Source: Bacillus andreraoultii
GTDB lineage: Bacteria > Bacillota > Bacilli > Bacillales > Caldibacillaceae
Reading direction: 5' to 3'
Assembly (NCBI RefSeq): GCF_001244735.1
Contig: NZ_LN868937.1
Span: forward strand, 2,411,153-2,471,972
Length of the DNA stretch: 60,820 nt
The notes below the pieces were generated by a model, which saw only the letters and a program-made list of their open reading frames with translations, had not been told where the DNA came from and made no database searches. Position numbers and translations under genes: made by a program. The stretch's first letter is position 1, and every line of letters starts with the position of its first letter. This document shows positions 16,992-26,783 of the stretch, piece by piece.

Positions 16992-18599
16992 ATGGGTATA
17001 ATGGCTAAATTATTTGGAAAGCCAAAAAAGAAAAAGAAACAACAACCAAAAACACAAGATACAAGCGGTCAGGCAACGGATATATCAAAAGAATATTTAC
17101 AAACTTCCTTAAGTTTAAATTTACAAACATTAAGAAAGTTAACTGGTAGGAGTTCAGATATCGTTATTAGACAAATTGATATTAGTGACAATCCCTTAAC
17201 AAAAGCGGCAATTGTCATGTTAGATGGGTTGATTGACGATAAGACTGTTAATCAGTTTATCATTCAAATGGTTTTAACCGATTCAAATTTCCAAAACTAC
17301 GCATCCGGTGAAATGGTTTTTGATTATCTAGAAAAAAAATTATTACCAATATCCAATGTTTCATCTATTTATGATTGGAATGATTTATTCGCCAAACTTT
17401 TATCTGGTGAAACGATTATTTTAATCGACGGAAATGAGAAGGCTCTCGCAACGAGTACGCGCGGTGGGGAACAACGATCAATTTCCGAGCCGGGAACAGA
17501 AGTATCTATTCGTGGTCCAAAAGAGGCATTTACCGAATCCATTCGCACAAATACATCTCTCATACGAAAAAGAATAAAAAACCCTAACTTATGGCTTGAG
17601 ACATATAAAATCGGTAAAGTTACACAAACAGAAGTAAGCATCATGTATGTTAATGGAATCGCTAACGATAAAATTGTCCAAGAAGTTAGAAATCGTTTAA
17701 AACGAATTGATATCGATCAAATTGCTGATTCTAGTTTTATCGAGCAACTAATTGAAGATCAAACGTTTTCTACATTCCCTTCCGTTTTTCATTCAGAAAG
17801 ACCTGATGTTGTTTCTGCGAATTTAATGGAGGGGAAAATTGCCATACTGGTGGACGGCTCCCCTTTTGTATTAACGGTTCCGGCTTTATTTGTAGAATTT
17901 TTCCAAGCGACGGATGATTATTATACGAGGTTTGATATTGTGATTGGAATCCGTTTCCTACGAATTTTGATATTCTTTATATCATTAATTGGTCCAGCAA
18001 CATATGTCGCAATTACAACCTATCATCAGGAAATGATTCCGACCATGTTAATTATTGCGATTGCCGCACAGCGGGAAGCAATTCCATTCCCTGCCTATAT
18101 TGAAGCCTTATTAATGGAAATTACGTTTGAAATTTTACGTGAAGCTGGGGTACGTTTGCCAAAAGCGGTTGGTCAGGCTGTTTCCATCGTTGGCGCTCTC
18201 GTTATTGGACAAGCAGCAATTCAAGCAGGCATTGTTTCACCTGCGATGGTTATTGTTGTTGCAATTACAGCGATTGCAAACTTTGCCACACCATCATTCT
18301 CTTTGGCGATATCTTCTCGTATTATTCGCTTCGGATTAATGACCTTAGCTGCTGTAATGGGGTTTTATGGAATTATTACAGGGCTTATGATTATGGTTAT
18401 ACATTTATGTAGCTTAAGATCTTTTGGAGTTCCCTATATGGCACCCTTTGCCCCATTAATGATAAAAAACATGGGGGATACGGTTATACGCCTTCCACTT
18501 TGGGCATTAAAGTCGAGACCGAAACTCATCAGTCAAAAAAATATTCAGCGGCAGGGAGTAAACCAAAAACCACAACCACCAGAAGAAAACAAATCGTAG
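16992..18599 (+). CDS. Spore germinant receptor A subunit (GerA/GerKA family)
   Basis: A protein of 535 residues with the GerA layout: a Lys/Gln-rich N-terminal tail, a soluble domain of about 270 residues including 'MYVNGIANDKIVQEVRNRLKRI' and 'ILVDGSPFVLTVPALFVEFFQ', then about five membrane segments from residue 305 on ('DIVIGIRFLRILIFFISLIGP'). GerA-type receptors sit in the spore inner membrane and detect nutrients. The ATG at 16992 follows AGGAGG by 7 bases. It heads a three-gene operon in A-C-B order, the order of gerK in B. subtilis, but order alone does not fix the orthologue or its ligand. The genes for A and C are 10 bases apart. Confidence 0.93.
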   Translation: MGIMAKLFGKPKKKKKQQPKTQDTSGQATDISKEYLQTSLSLNLQTLRKLTGRSSDIVIRQIDISDNPLTKAAIVMLDGLIDDKTVNQFIIQMVLTDSNFQNYASGEMVFDYLEKKLLPISNVSSIYDWNDLFAKLLSGETIILIDGNEKALATSTRGGEQRSISEPGTEVSIRGPKEAFTESIRTNTSLIRKRIKNPNLWLETYKIGKVTQTEVSIMYVNGIANDKIVQEVRNRLKRIDIDQIADSSFIEQLIEDQTFSTFPSVFHSERPDVVSANLMEGKIAILVDGSPFVLTVPALFVEFFQATDDYYTRFDIVIGIRFLRILIFFISLIGPATYVAITTYHQEMIPTMLIIAIAAQREAIPFPAYIEALLMEITFEILREAGVRLPKAVGQAVSIVGALVIGQAAIQAGIVSPAMVIVVAITAIANFATPSFSLAISSRIIRFGLMTLAAVMGFYGIITGLMIMVIHLCSLRSFGVPYMAPFAPLMIKNMGDTVIRLPLWALKSRPKLISQKNIQRQGVNQKPQPPEENKS

Positions 18600-18609
18600 G
18601 TGACGCATC

Positions 18610-19821
18610 ATGAGAAAAATCTTTACCATATTCTTTTTTTTGTGTATTCCAATCTTTTTAACTGGGTGTTGGAATCATAAGGAACTAACTGATATTGGAA
18701 TTGTTGCTGCTGTCGGAATTGATAAAGGGGATTATCTTAAATACAAAATGACCTTTCAAATTATTAACCAAAGAAACGTATCAGGAACACAACAATCTAG
18801 TGGATTAACCGGACCACCCGTTACAATTTATCAAAGTGAGGGAAACAATATGTTAGAAGCCGCACGGAACTCATTGCAACATGTATCACGACAAATGTAC
18901 TTTGCTCATGCAAATCTTTTAGTAATTAGTGAGGAGGTAGCGAGAGAAGGAATTGGCGATATACTTGACTTATCAATACGGTCACCAGATTTTCGCGCAA
19001 CAGCAAGCGTTGTTATTGCAAAAGACGCAAAAGCTGGGGATATTCTTAGTACATTAACACCGGTTGATCAAATTCCTGCAAATAAAGTGAATAAACTACT
19101 TGACTACTCTGAAATGTTATTAGGTAAAAGTATTCAAATTTCAGTTGGCGAATTAGTTTCAATCATTCAGTCAAAAGGAAGTGAAGGAATTATAAATGGA
19201 TTTGTTATTAGAGGAGATGAGGAGAAAAAAGCTGAGGATACGAATTTAATGTCAACAAAACCACTAGCCACTCTTAATGCAGATGGAATCGGTATATTTA
19301 ATAGTGACCGACTAATAACATGGGCAAATGGGACGGAGGCACGAGGAATTAACTGGATTATTAACAATTTAAAATCAACCATTGTTAATTTTGATTGGAA
19401 TAATAAAAAGGATGCAATTGGAGTAACAGTCAGCTTAACAAAGGCGAAAATTAAGGCTGATATAAAAAATAATAAACCACATATTAAAGTTCATGTTGAC
19501 GTCGAAGGAAATTTAACAGAATCAACGACATTTATTGATTTATCGAAATCAAGTGAAGTCATTAAAATTCAAAAAGCGATGAGTAAAGAAATTCATGATG
19601 AGCTACAAGAATCGATTGCGTTTGCTCAGAAGCATAAAGCAGACGTATTTGGGTTTGGGGATAAAATTAGTCATATCGATGAAGACTATTGGAAAAAAGT
19701 TGAAAATGATTGGCAAGATAAAATATTTCCGTATTTAGATGTAGATGTTGAAGTGAATGGTTTTATTCGCCGTACGGGGTTAATTTCAAAGCCATTTATA
19801 TTTGAGGATAAAAAGGAATGA
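18610..19821 (+). CDS. Spore germinant receptor C subunit lipoprotein (Ger(x)C family)
   Basis: A lipoprotein of 403 residues. The signal peptide ends in the lipobox L-T-G-C at about residues 17-20, followed by the family start 'WNHKELTDIGIVAAVGIDK'. The remainder fits the GerAC fold, with 'HANLLVISEEVAREGIGDILDL' and a C-terminal 'FGFGDKISHIDEDYWKKVENDW'. The C subunit is lipidated and displayed on the outer face of the spore inner membrane, where it completes the receptor with A and B. The spacing to the B gene is 6 bases, so the three are cotranslated. No frame damage is seen. Confidence 0.93.
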   Translation: MRKIFTIFFFLCIPIFLTGCWNHKELTDIGIVAAVGIDKGDYLKYKMTFQIINQRNVSGTQQSSGLTGPPVTIYQSEGNNMLEAARNSLQHVSRQMYFAHANLLVISEEVAREGIGDILDLSIRSPDFRATASVVIAKDAKAGDILSTLTPVDQIPANKVNKLLDYSEMLLGKSIQISVGELVSIIQSKGSEGIINGFVIRGDEEKKAEDTNLMSTKPLATLNADGIGIFNSDRLITWANGTEARGINWIINNLKSTIVNFDWNNKKDAIGVTVSLTKAKIKADIKNNKPHIKVHVDVEGNLTESTTFIDLSKSSEVIKIQKAMSKEIHDELQESIAFAQKHKADVFGFGDKISHIDEDYWKKVENDWQDKIFPYLDVDVEVNGFIRRTGLISKPFIFEDKKE

Positions 19822-19827
19822 CGACAC

Positions 19828-20958
19828 ATGGAAAATGCAAAACTCAGCTGTTATCAATTATTCGTACTCATTTTACTTTTCGAAATGGGTACGAGCCTCG
19901 TTATTTCTTTAGGGACGGAGGCAAAACAAAATGCATGGTTTTCGATTTTTATCGGCTCCCTCTTTGGCATTTTATTGTTCCATGTAAACTATAAAATCTA
20001 TACGTTATATCCAAATGAACTACCGACCGCCTATTTTAAGAAGATATTAGGAAAACATCTCGGATCAATCATTGGGTTTCTATACATATTATACTTTACA
20101 TATTTAACTGCACGTGTCGTTCGCGACTATGGTGAGTTATTAGTAACAGTCGCTTATAATCGAACTCCTGTATTTGTCTTGAATGCGATTATGATTATGC
20201 TCTGCGTCTATGCAATAAAGAAAGGAATTGAAGTTATTGCTCGGACTGGTGAAATAAGTTTTGCCTTCATGTATTTTTTTGCAATTACTGGCTTTATTCT
20301 TATCGTTGTTTCTAGCTTAATCGAAATGGATAATTTAAAACCAATCCTTCAAGATAATTGGGATAGTATATTCATAACAGTCGCAAAACAGACCGTTTTT
20401 GTTCCTTTTGGAGAAGCAATTGCTTTTACATATCTGCTGCCCTATTTAAATTTCCCAAAACATGGACGTCTTCTTGGTAGTTTTGCTCTGTTTTTAAGCG
20501 GAATTAATTTAGCTCTAACTTCGGCTATTAATATAGCTGTTTTATCAGTACCGTTATTAGAGAGATCAGAGTTCCCACTACTTGCAACAATACAATATAT
20601 TAGCATTGGGAATTTTATTGAGCGTCTCGATATCTTTTTTATTTTCGCCGCTTTTATCGGTGCCTTCTTTAAAATTGTCATCTTTTATTATGTGGCCGTT
20701 ATCGCAACTACGGAATTATTCAAAATAAAAAACCATCGAAATATAACCTATCCATTCGGTTTAATCGTTTTATTTTTGTCGCTTACAATCGCAAGCAACT
20801 ATCAAGAACATATAAATGAAGGACTAAATTTTGTCCCAATCTACCTTCATCTACCAATGCAAGTGTTAATTCCTATTATGTTGTTAGGTGTTGCATTTTT
20901 GAGAAACCGAAAGAAGAAAAGTAAAAAGAAAGAGGAAACGGCTGTTCAGAAAAGCTAA
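19828..20958 (+). CDS. Spore germinant receptor B subunit (GerAB family permease)
   Basis: An integral membrane protein of 376 residues with ten or so membrane segments, belonging to the endospore germination permease branch of the APC transporter superfamily. The opening 'LSCYQLFVLILLFEMGTSLV' and 'AYFKKILGKHLGSIIGFLYI' are typical. In GerA receptors this subunit binds the germinant amino acid or sugar. The ATG follows AAGGAATGA. The C-terminal tail is Lys-rich and cytoplasmic. It closes the A-C-B operon; I see no clear terminator before the convergent acyl-CoA synthetase gene. Confidence 0.92.
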   Translation: MENAKLSCYQLFVLILLFEMGTSLVISLGTEAKQNAWFSIFIGSLFGILLFHVNYKIYTLYPNELPTAYFKKILGKHLGSIIGFLYILYFTYLTARVVRDYGELLVTVAYNRTPVFVLNAIMIMLCVYAIKKGIEVIARTGEISFAFMYFFAITGFILIVVSSLIEMDNLKPILQDNWDSIFITVAKQTVFVPFGEAIAFTYLLPYLNFPKHGRLLGSFALFLSGINLALTSAINIAVLSVPLLERSEFPLLATIQYISIGNFIERLDIFFIFAAFIGAFFKIVIFYYVAVIATTELFKIKNHRNITYPFGLIVLFLSLTIASNYQEHINEGLNFVPIYLHLPMQVLIPIMLLGVAFLRNRKKKSKKKEETAVQKS

Positions 20959-21039
20959 GTTATTGTTGGAGGTTCTACAGTGCTTTCTTTTACTGAAACA
21001 TGCCGTTTATTCTACTATTGAAATTACATTTGCTCACTG

Positions 21040-23001
21040 TTAACCTTTTGGACGAAAATAATTAATACTCTCTTTATTTTGTAATGTTGAAATATCCCCA
21101 AGCTCCATTCCTAAAAAAGCCGACCGAATAACACGTCTAGCAACTTTCCCACTTTGCGTCCTCGGTAAACTATCAACAAAATAAATGTTCTTTGGTAAAA
21201 ATGCTTTGCCTAAACTTTCCCCAATTGTTCCGATTATTTCTTTTTGCAACTGAATTTGACTGCTTCCCTCTTCTGTTGTTACAACGAAAACAATAGGAAC
21301 TTCTCCCTTTATTTCATCAGGTATACCAATGGCTGCTGCCTCTTTTATAGCAGGAAGTGCACTGATGACGGATTCTAAATCAACCGGACCGATTCTTTTT
21401 CCAGCAATATTCATCGTGTCATCCGAACGGCCTAAAATGTACCAAAACCCATCTTCATCGACTTGTGCAAAATCCCCGTGATGCCAGACGCCAGGCCACG
21501 TATCCCAATATGTACGTAAATACCGCTCCGTGTCTTTCCAAAATGAATACGTCATTCCTAAAAATGGCTCTGATATAACAAGATCACCAATTTGATTTGT
21601 TCGAACAGGATTCCCAGCTGAATCGTAAACTTCCGCTGCCATTCCTGGTGCGGGACCGTGGAAGGAACACGGTTTTAATGGTTTAATTGGAATGCATGTT
21701 AATATACCACCCGATATTTCCGTTCCGCCAGAATAATTAATAATCGGGCAATTCTTTCCACCTACATTGTCAAAATACCAGAGCCAAGGTTTAGGATTCC
21801 ACGCTTCACCAGTGGAACCGAGAATTCTTAAAGATGTTAAATTATACTCCCGACTTGGATAAATGGTAGGATTCATTAATGACCGAATGACAGTTGGCGC
21901 AATCCCCATAATGGTTACTTGATGTCGTTCAAGGAGTTCCCATAGCCGATTTTTCGTCGGATAATCAGGGCTTCCTTCATACATCACAGCTGTTGCTCCT
22001 AAAATAGCAGATCCAAACATATGCCACGGCCCCATCATCCAGCCGATATCCGTCAACCAGAAAATCCGATCACTCTCTTTTACATCAAAACTGAAAAACA
22101 TATCAATCGCATTTTTTAAAGGAAAACTGTAATGCGTATGAAGTGTTCCCTTTGGCTTACCAGTCGTCCCTGAAGTATAAATAATTAAAAATGGTTCAGT
22201 TGATTTCATTGGCACAACAGAAAGATTGAGGTTATCCTTTATAAGCAATTCATCATATGAAATTTCCTTCTCTGTTATATCGTCAACCCCTTTACGATTT
22301 CTAGAATGGTGGGGAACGATAATACTTTTTTCGATTGTCGGTACCTTTTTCAGCACCTCTCTTGCAACTGTTCTAAGATTTACGGTTTTCCCTTTCCGCT
22401 GAAACCCATCTGCGGTAAAAAGCCATTTTGCTCCACCATCATTTAATCGTAACGCCACCGCCTCAGCACCAAAGCCTGAGAAGCAAGGGATAACAACCGC
22501 ACCTAACTTTGCTGTGGCGAACAAGATCGGCTGAATCTCCGGAATTTGTGGTAGAAATACACCAATACGATCCCCTTTCCTGACACCGAGACGAAACAAA
22601 CCATTTGCTAATCGATCTGTTTCATCTGTTAACTGTTGGTAAGTCCGCTTCACAACCCGACCGTCTTCCCCTTCCCAAATGAGAGCTAATTCATCTCCAC
22701 GTCCCGCTTCAACATGCTTATATAATCCGTAAAGATAAAAATTCGTTTCACCACCAGGAAACCAGGTCGGTAGTTCTTTCCCATTCGACAAATCTACCAC
22801 TTTGTCGTATTCTTTCATCCAAGTTAACTCTAATTCTTGTAAAATTGCTGGATAAAACCAATCTGGTTTTTGGATAGCTTTCTCTAGTAGTTCTTCATAA
22901 GTTGCAAGTCCATGAGCTTTCATAAAACTAGTTATATTAGCCAATTCAATTTGTTCTTTTGTCGGTATCCATACAAGGTCATTCGCTTTCGATTCGTGCA
23001 T
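21040..23001 (-). CDS. AMP-forming acyl-CoA synthetase (acetyl-CoA synthetase-like)
   Basis: An adenylate-forming enzyme of 653 residues that would activate a short-chain carboxylate to its CoA thioester. The N-terminal ACS cap is present. The P-loop is 'IIYTSGTTGKPKGTLHTHYS'. Other core motifs are 'NYSGGTEISGG', the hinge region 'HHGDFAQVDEDGFWYILGRS', 'NIAGKRIGPVDLES', and a C-terminal catalytic Lys in 'RTQSGKVARR'. That Lys is the one usually controlled by acetylation in ACS. The length fits acetyl/propionyl-CoA synthetases, though the divergent WTDIGWMMGPWHMFG pocket does not prove acetate as substrate. The ATG at 23001 follows AGGAGGAG. It is monocistronic and has a palindrome 110 bases upstream. 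Confidence 0.88.
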   Translation of the reverse strand: MHESKANDLVWIPTKEQIELANITSFMKAHGLATYEELLEKAIQKPDWFYPAILQELELTWMKEYDKVVDLSNGKELPTWFPGGETNFYLYGLYKHVEAGRGDELALIWEGEDGRVVKRTYQQLTDETDRLANGLFRLGVRKGDRIGVFLPQIPEIQPILFATAKLGAVVIPCFSGFGAEAVALRLNDGGAKWLFTADGFQRKGKTVNLRTVAREVLKKVPTIEKSIIVPHHSRNRKGVDDITEKEISYDELLIKDNLNLSVVPMKSTEPFLIIYTSGTTGKPKGTLHTHYSFPLKNAIDMFFSFDVKESDRIFWLTDIGWMMGPWHMFGSAILGATAVMYEGSPDYPTKNRLWELLERHQVTIMGIAPTVIRSLMNPTIYPSREYNLTSLRILGSTGEAWNPKPWLWYFDNVGGKNCPIINYSGGTEISGGILTCIPIKPLKPCSFHGPAPGMAAEVYDSAGNPVRTNQIGDLVISEPFLGMTYSFWKDTERYLRTYWDTWPGVWHHGDFAQVDEDGFWYILGRSDDTMNIAGKRIGPVDLESVISALPAIKEAAAIGIPDEIKGEVPIVFVVTTEEGSSQIQLQKEIIGTIGESLGKAFLPKNIYFVDSLPRTQSGKVARRVIRSAFLGMELGDISTLQNKESINYFRPKG

Positions 23002-23419
23002 TTATCCTACTCCTCCTTCGTTTATTCCTTAAAAAGTCCACCCAATCCCTATATTTTATGAAGAGTTGAAAAGGGAAATGAGTCAGTGCATTTAAGATTT
23101 TCTAGGAAAGTTCTGTTAACAGAAAGTTTGTTTCAGTGAATAATACTTAGTGCAAAATTTCTGGCCCATTTCTTTATAATGTCTTTTCGTGAGAGTTGGC
23201 GTTCATTTCTTTCTTCACTGATGCATAAAGAATTTCATCCAATTTATAACCCCCTTAAGAGTACTTTCCCCAACCTTCCTAGCTGATTTTCTTCCCCTAG
23301 TTGATAACTCCAAACCTCTCATCATTCAAGCCACCATTGTTCTAAGGATGTTTATTATAAAATTATACTTGACTTCCCCTCTCAAATGTCTTATATTTAT
23401 CAATGTATCTTAAATAAAT
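23002..23419. other. Intergenic region with one 14-bp palindrome
   Basis: No coding region is supported here. The perfect palindrome TTCTGTTAACAGAA lies at 23111-23124, upstream of the acyl-CoA synthetase gene, and could be an operator. The remainder shows nothing that I recognise. Confidence 0.5.
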
Positions 23420-23492
23420 GATTCCGTAGCTCAGCTGGGAGAGCACCACCTTGACAGGGTGGGGGTCGCTGGTTCGAACCCAGTCGGGATCA
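23420..23492 (+). tRNA. tRNA-Val (GAC anticodon)
   Basis: A complete 73-base cloverleaf. The acceptor stem GATTCCG pairs with CGGGATC (one G-T pair) and the discriminator base is A. The D arm is AGCTCAGCTGGGAGAGC. The anticodon arm is CCACC-TTGACAG-GGTGG with GAC as the anticodon. The T arm is CTGGTTCGAACCCAG. CCA is not encoded. A terminator follows 9 bases downstream, so this is a single-tRNA transcription unit. Confidence 0.96.
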
Positions 23493-23500
23493 CTACAGTA

Positions 23501-23535
23501 AAAGGCATAGTCCATAATGGATTATGCCTTTTTTA
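23501..23535 (+). terminator. tRNA-Val terminator
   Basis: AAAGGCATA and TTATGCCTT form the stem, with a run of T after it, directly downstream of the tRNA. Confidence 0.85.
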
Positions 23536-23748
23536 TTTGTTTTCCTTTTCCCCTTTTCTTGCCATTTTTCTAAAGTTGGGTGAAATGATGGTAAAAAAGA
23601 AAAATTACTATTTTTTTATTAAATTGGCGAAAAAATCCTCACCTTTTTGACTTCTATTATAAAATATACATACATGGCATTCAGCAAGTATAAGGTGATT
23701 ACATTTTCATTTTTAATTTATATCATTATTAGAAAGTGAGTGAGATTT

Positions 23749-24513
23749 TTGAAATTTGTTTTTGATTTAGATGGAACACTTTGTTTTAAAGGACAACCAA
23801 TTTCTAAAAAGATACTTCATTCATTGGCAGAATTAAAGGATGATGGAAATGAAGTGATCTTTGCATCTGCCAGACCTATCCGGGATATGCTACCTGTAAT
23901 AGATGGAGTTTTTCATCATTATACAATGATAGGTGGTAATGGCTCTTTAATTTCAAAAGAAGGTCAGGTAATCAAGAGTAATTCTTTTTCAACAAATGAA
24001 TTGAATGAAATAAAGAATCTTATTGACAAATATAGTGCCACTTATCTAATCGATGGTGAATGGGACTATGCTTATACTGGTCCAGATAATCATTCTATAC
24101 GACAAAATTTAGACCCTGCACAATTAGCGAAAAAAGTTACCATTGATTCTCTTAATTCAGTTGTTAAAATTCTTATTCTAACCTCAAATAATATGGAAGA
24201 ATTAGAAGAAAAACTTTCGTATTTAGATGTATATATAAATAAACATAGAAATGAGAATGTCCTTGATATTAGTCCAAGAGGGATTAATAAGTGGAGTGCT
24301 TTACAGTCTATTGGAATAAAGGAAGATACATATATTGCCTTTGGAAACGATGCAAATGATATTACAATGTTTGAAAATGCACTGCATACTGTTATGATAG
24401 GCTATCACGATCAATTGTCACCTTTTGCAAAAGAGACGATTCTCTTAAATGGTGATTTCGAACAGGAAATCGTAGAGAAAATACGTACACTTTCAAAGAA
24501 GTATAGCTATTAA
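23749..24513 (+). CDS. Cof-type HAD-IIB phosphatase
   Basis: A soluble HAD-superfamily hydrolase of about 254 residues. Motif I is 'VFDLDGTLC' near the N terminus. Motif II is the Ser/Ala pair in 'EVIFASARPIRDM'. A Lys follows in 'GINKWSALQSIGI', and motif IV is 'FGNDANDITMFENA'. A IIB-type cap sits between motifs II and III. Members act on sugar phosphates, FMN or similar small metabolites. I prefer the TTG start at 23749 because the purine tract GAAAGTGAGTGAGA lies just upstream; an in-frame GTG at 23740 is the alternative. It stands alone at the start of a region rich in gene fragments. Confidence 0.85.
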   Translation: MKFVFDLDGTLCFKGQPISKKILHSLAELKDDGNEVIFASARPIRDMLPVIDGVFHHYTMIGGNGSLISKEGQVIKSNSFSTNELNEIKNLIDKYSATYLIDGEWDYAYTGPDNHSIRQNLDPAQLAKKVTIDSLNSVVKILILTSNNMEELEEKLSYLDVYINKHRNENVLDISPRGINKWSALQSIGIKEDTYIAFGNDANDITMFENALHTVMIGYHDQLSPFAKETILLNGDFEQEIVEKIRTLSKKYSY

Positions 24514-24554
24514 ATATTTTAATAGACTATTCAGACAAGTAGGTTTATAATAAC

Positions 24555-24656
24555 ATGAATACTGCGAAGGAACGATTACTTAAAATTATTGATGAAATTC
24601 CAGATCAAGAAGTCGATAAAATTCTAGTTGTCGCTGAATATTTAAAGTCAAAATAA
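24555..24656 (+). CDS. Very small protein, possible antitoxin-like remnant
   Basis: A 33-residue frame starting MNTAKERLLKIIDEIPDQEV and ending YLKSK. The helical pattern resembles the N terminus of small DUF2281/RelB-type antitoxins. No ribosome binding site is convincing and no toxin gene follows; the next 200 bases are out of frame and broken. I regard it as a possible decayed gene in a degraded region. Confidence 0.35.
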   Translation: MNTAKERLLKIIDEIPDQEVDKILVVAEYLKSK

Positions 24657-24882
24657 GAAAAAAGTTATCAGTAGATTTAACAAAAACAGGCAAAAGTAGC
24701 ATTGATTTTTGGGTCAATGAACTTTTGGAAGGAACTTGAAATGCCAGGTATATACAAACTATCATTTAACAGTAAAGATTTGGTGGATGTACAAAGAGTT
24801 TAGAAATGACCGAAAAAGATGATCAATAAGATGCACCAAAGCACCTGTTACATTTCATGGGCAAAGGATAAAGTGAAACTTC

Positions 24883-24915
24883 AATCAGTGGGGGCTTCCT
24901 CATTCCCCACTGATT
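24883..24915. terminator. Strong hairpin, possible insertion-sequence end relic
   Basis: AATCAGTGGGG and CCCCACTGATT form an 11-pair perfect stem with an 11-base loop. It is preceded by GAAACTTC. Such a sequence can be a terminator, but it also resembles the subterminal hairpin found at the right end of some IS200/IS605-type elements. No transposase or TnpB gene remains. Confidence 0.5.
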
Positions 24916-24943
24916 AAGCTAAAATCGTCAAGTCCTGTCGCTA

Positions 24944-25136
24944 TTATTCAAAAATGTAATCTTCTAGAGATTTAGCGTGTTGAATCTCTTTTGGTAATTT
25001 TACAAAACTTAAGTAATACTTCCCCTCCATTAAATTAAAAGATTGATTCTGCACTTCAAAATTGTTCCCTAAATCAATTTTAATAGTTAATTTTCTGTTT
25101 TCCTGATTAGGTTTTTCTCCAAAAACAATAAAATAC
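24944..25136 (-). pseudogene. C-terminal fragment of an unknown protein cut by the IS1380 element
   Basis: Read on the minus strand, a frame of about 63 codons ends '...YFIVFGEKPNQENRKLT' then '...SLEDYIFE' and a stop. It has no start and opens directly at the insertion sequence end, so the 5' part is missing. The sequence on the far side of the insertion sequence does not continue the frame. I do not recognise the family. Confidence 0.5.
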
Positions 25137-26700
25137 CTGAATTATTCACAGAAATTCAGAAACTTATTATAACTTATGGATTACCAAGCCTTTTCGGCTT
25201 TATTGTAATTCATTAAAAAAGTGAAAAAAGAATCCATTTCTGTTAAAGTTAAAGTAACCAAAACAAAAACCAAACAGAAAGGACTCTTTATATGGTTACT
25301 TTAACGCAAAAAACACTTGATTTCAATCATAAAATTAAATTGTCAAATGATGGAGGTTCTCTTTCCTCCGATACAGGTGAGTTTCTTTTTAGAGAATTCG
25401 ATGAAAAAATTGGTTTTTCAAAGACTTTAGTTAAGTACTTGAGACTTAACGATTCAAGGAAATATTATCTTCATTCAAATGAAAACTTGTTACGTCAAAA
25501 AGTCTATCAAATCATTGCCGGGTATGCGGAAGATGATGCGGCTGATCAGTTGACTCATGATCCTGTGTTTAAGGAAATCATTGAAACTCCAACACTTGCT
25601 TCCCAGCCCAGTTTGTCTCGCTTTTATACACGATTTGATAAAGATTCAATTGAACAATTAAATCTGGCTAACCAAGAAATGCTTGATAAGATTCATTGTT
25701 TTCGACAATCGAAAGAGTTATTTATCGACTTGGATTCGACTCATTCGGATACATATGGGGACCAAGAATCTTCGTCATATAATACTCATTATGGCACGAT
25801 GGGTTTTCATCCATTAGTCGCCTTTGATGGTGCGACTGGTGACTTTTTGAAAGCACAACTCCGTCCCGGAAATGTTTATACATCAAATGGTGTGGTGGAA
25901 TTTATTCGGCCTCTCATTAAACATTATAACGAAATGTTTCCGGAAACTACCCTGTTTCTTCGTGGAGATAGTGGGTTTGCTGTTCCGGGATTATACGATC
26001 TGTGTGAAGAAGAATCTGTTTTGTATATTATTCGGTTGAAATCGAATTCACAACTACAAAGTTTAGCGAAGGAATACCATCCTTCTTCCGCACCTTTAGA
26101 TGTTTCCAAGACGGAAACCTATTATGAAGAAACGATTTACCAAGCAAAATCATGGTCAAAACCAAGAAGGGTGATTATTCAATCGGTACGTCCTGCAGGT
26201 GAGCTGTTCTTTACCCATTCCTTTTTTGTTACTAACTTTGAATTAGCTTTTCCTCAAGATATCGTCCGAGCTTATCAAAAAAGAGGGACGATGGAAAACT
26301 ATATCAAAGAAGCAAAAAATGGCTTTTACTTTGATCATATGAATAGCCACGCTTTTCTAGTGAACGAAGTAAAAATGATGTTAACACTTCTTGCATATAA
26401 TTTGACCAATTGGTTACGAACTCTTTGTTTTCCGGAAGGTCAAAAAACTATGCAAATTGATACGATACGTACTCGGTTAATTAAAGCGGCAAGTAAAGTC
26501 GTGAAATCAGGCAGATCCCTTTACTTCAAACTATCATCGAGTTTTGTGTATCAAAATTTCTTTTGGGATGTACTGAATCGAATTCAAAAACTACAATTGG
26601 AATGACCAATAGAATACTTCTCATAACTGAAAAAAATAAATTTTTCAGTCAAGGGGGAAGTATGCCCAAAATACCAGAGTTGTTCTATTGAAAATTCAGT
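25137..26700 (+). mobile_element. IS1380-family insertion sequence
   Basis: A complete transposase gene is flanked by imperfect inverted ends: CTGAATTATTCACAGAA on the left and TTCTATTGAAAATTCAG on the right. The exact end positions may be off by a few bases, and I see no convincing target duplication, which may mean one flank has been deleted. It interrupts a degraded gene on its left side. A terminator-like hairpin (CTGAAAAA...TTTTTCAG) lies at about 26627-26648 after the gene. Confidence 0.75.
25292..26605 (+). CDS. IS1380-family DDE transposase
   Basis: A transposase of 437 residues with the IS1380 features: an N-terminal 'LSSDTGEFLFREFDEKIGF', 'LLRQKVYQIIAGYAEDDAAD' and 'DPVFKEII', then the DDE core with 'LFIDLDSTHSDTYG' (first Asp), 'FLRGDSGFAVPGLYDLCEEE' (second Asp) and 'TMENYIKEAKNGFYFDHMNS' (Glu). 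The length is complete and there is no frameshift. It starts at an ATG preceded by AGAAAGGA. The element is probably intact. Confidence 0.93.
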   Translation: MVTLTQKTLDFNHKIKLSNDGGSLSSDTGEFLFREFDEKIGFSKTLVKYLRLNDSRKYYLHSNENLLRQKVYQIIAGYAEDDAADQLTHDPVFKEIIETPTLASQPSLSRFYTRFDKDSIEQLNLANQEMLDKIHCFRQSKELFIDLDSTHSDTYGDQESSSYNTHYGTMGFHPLVAFDGATGDFLKAQLRPGNVYTSNGVVEFIRPLIKHYNEMFPETTLFLRGDSGFAVPGLYDLCEEESVLYIIRLKSNSQLQSLAKEYHPSSAPLDVSKTETYYEETIYQAKSWSKPRRVIIQSVRPAGELFFTHSFFVTNFELAFPQDIVRAYQKRGTMENYIKEAKNGFYFDHMNSHAFLVNEVKMMLTLLAYNLTNWLRTLCFPEGQKTMQIDTIRTRLIKAASKVVKSGRSLYFKLSSSFVYQNFFWDVLNRIQKLQLE

Positions 26701-26783
26701 TATTTTATGAATTGGCTACGGTTCTTAATTAAATACCGTTATGTTCAACTAATTTAACAAATTTTATCAAATGGGATTTGTAG

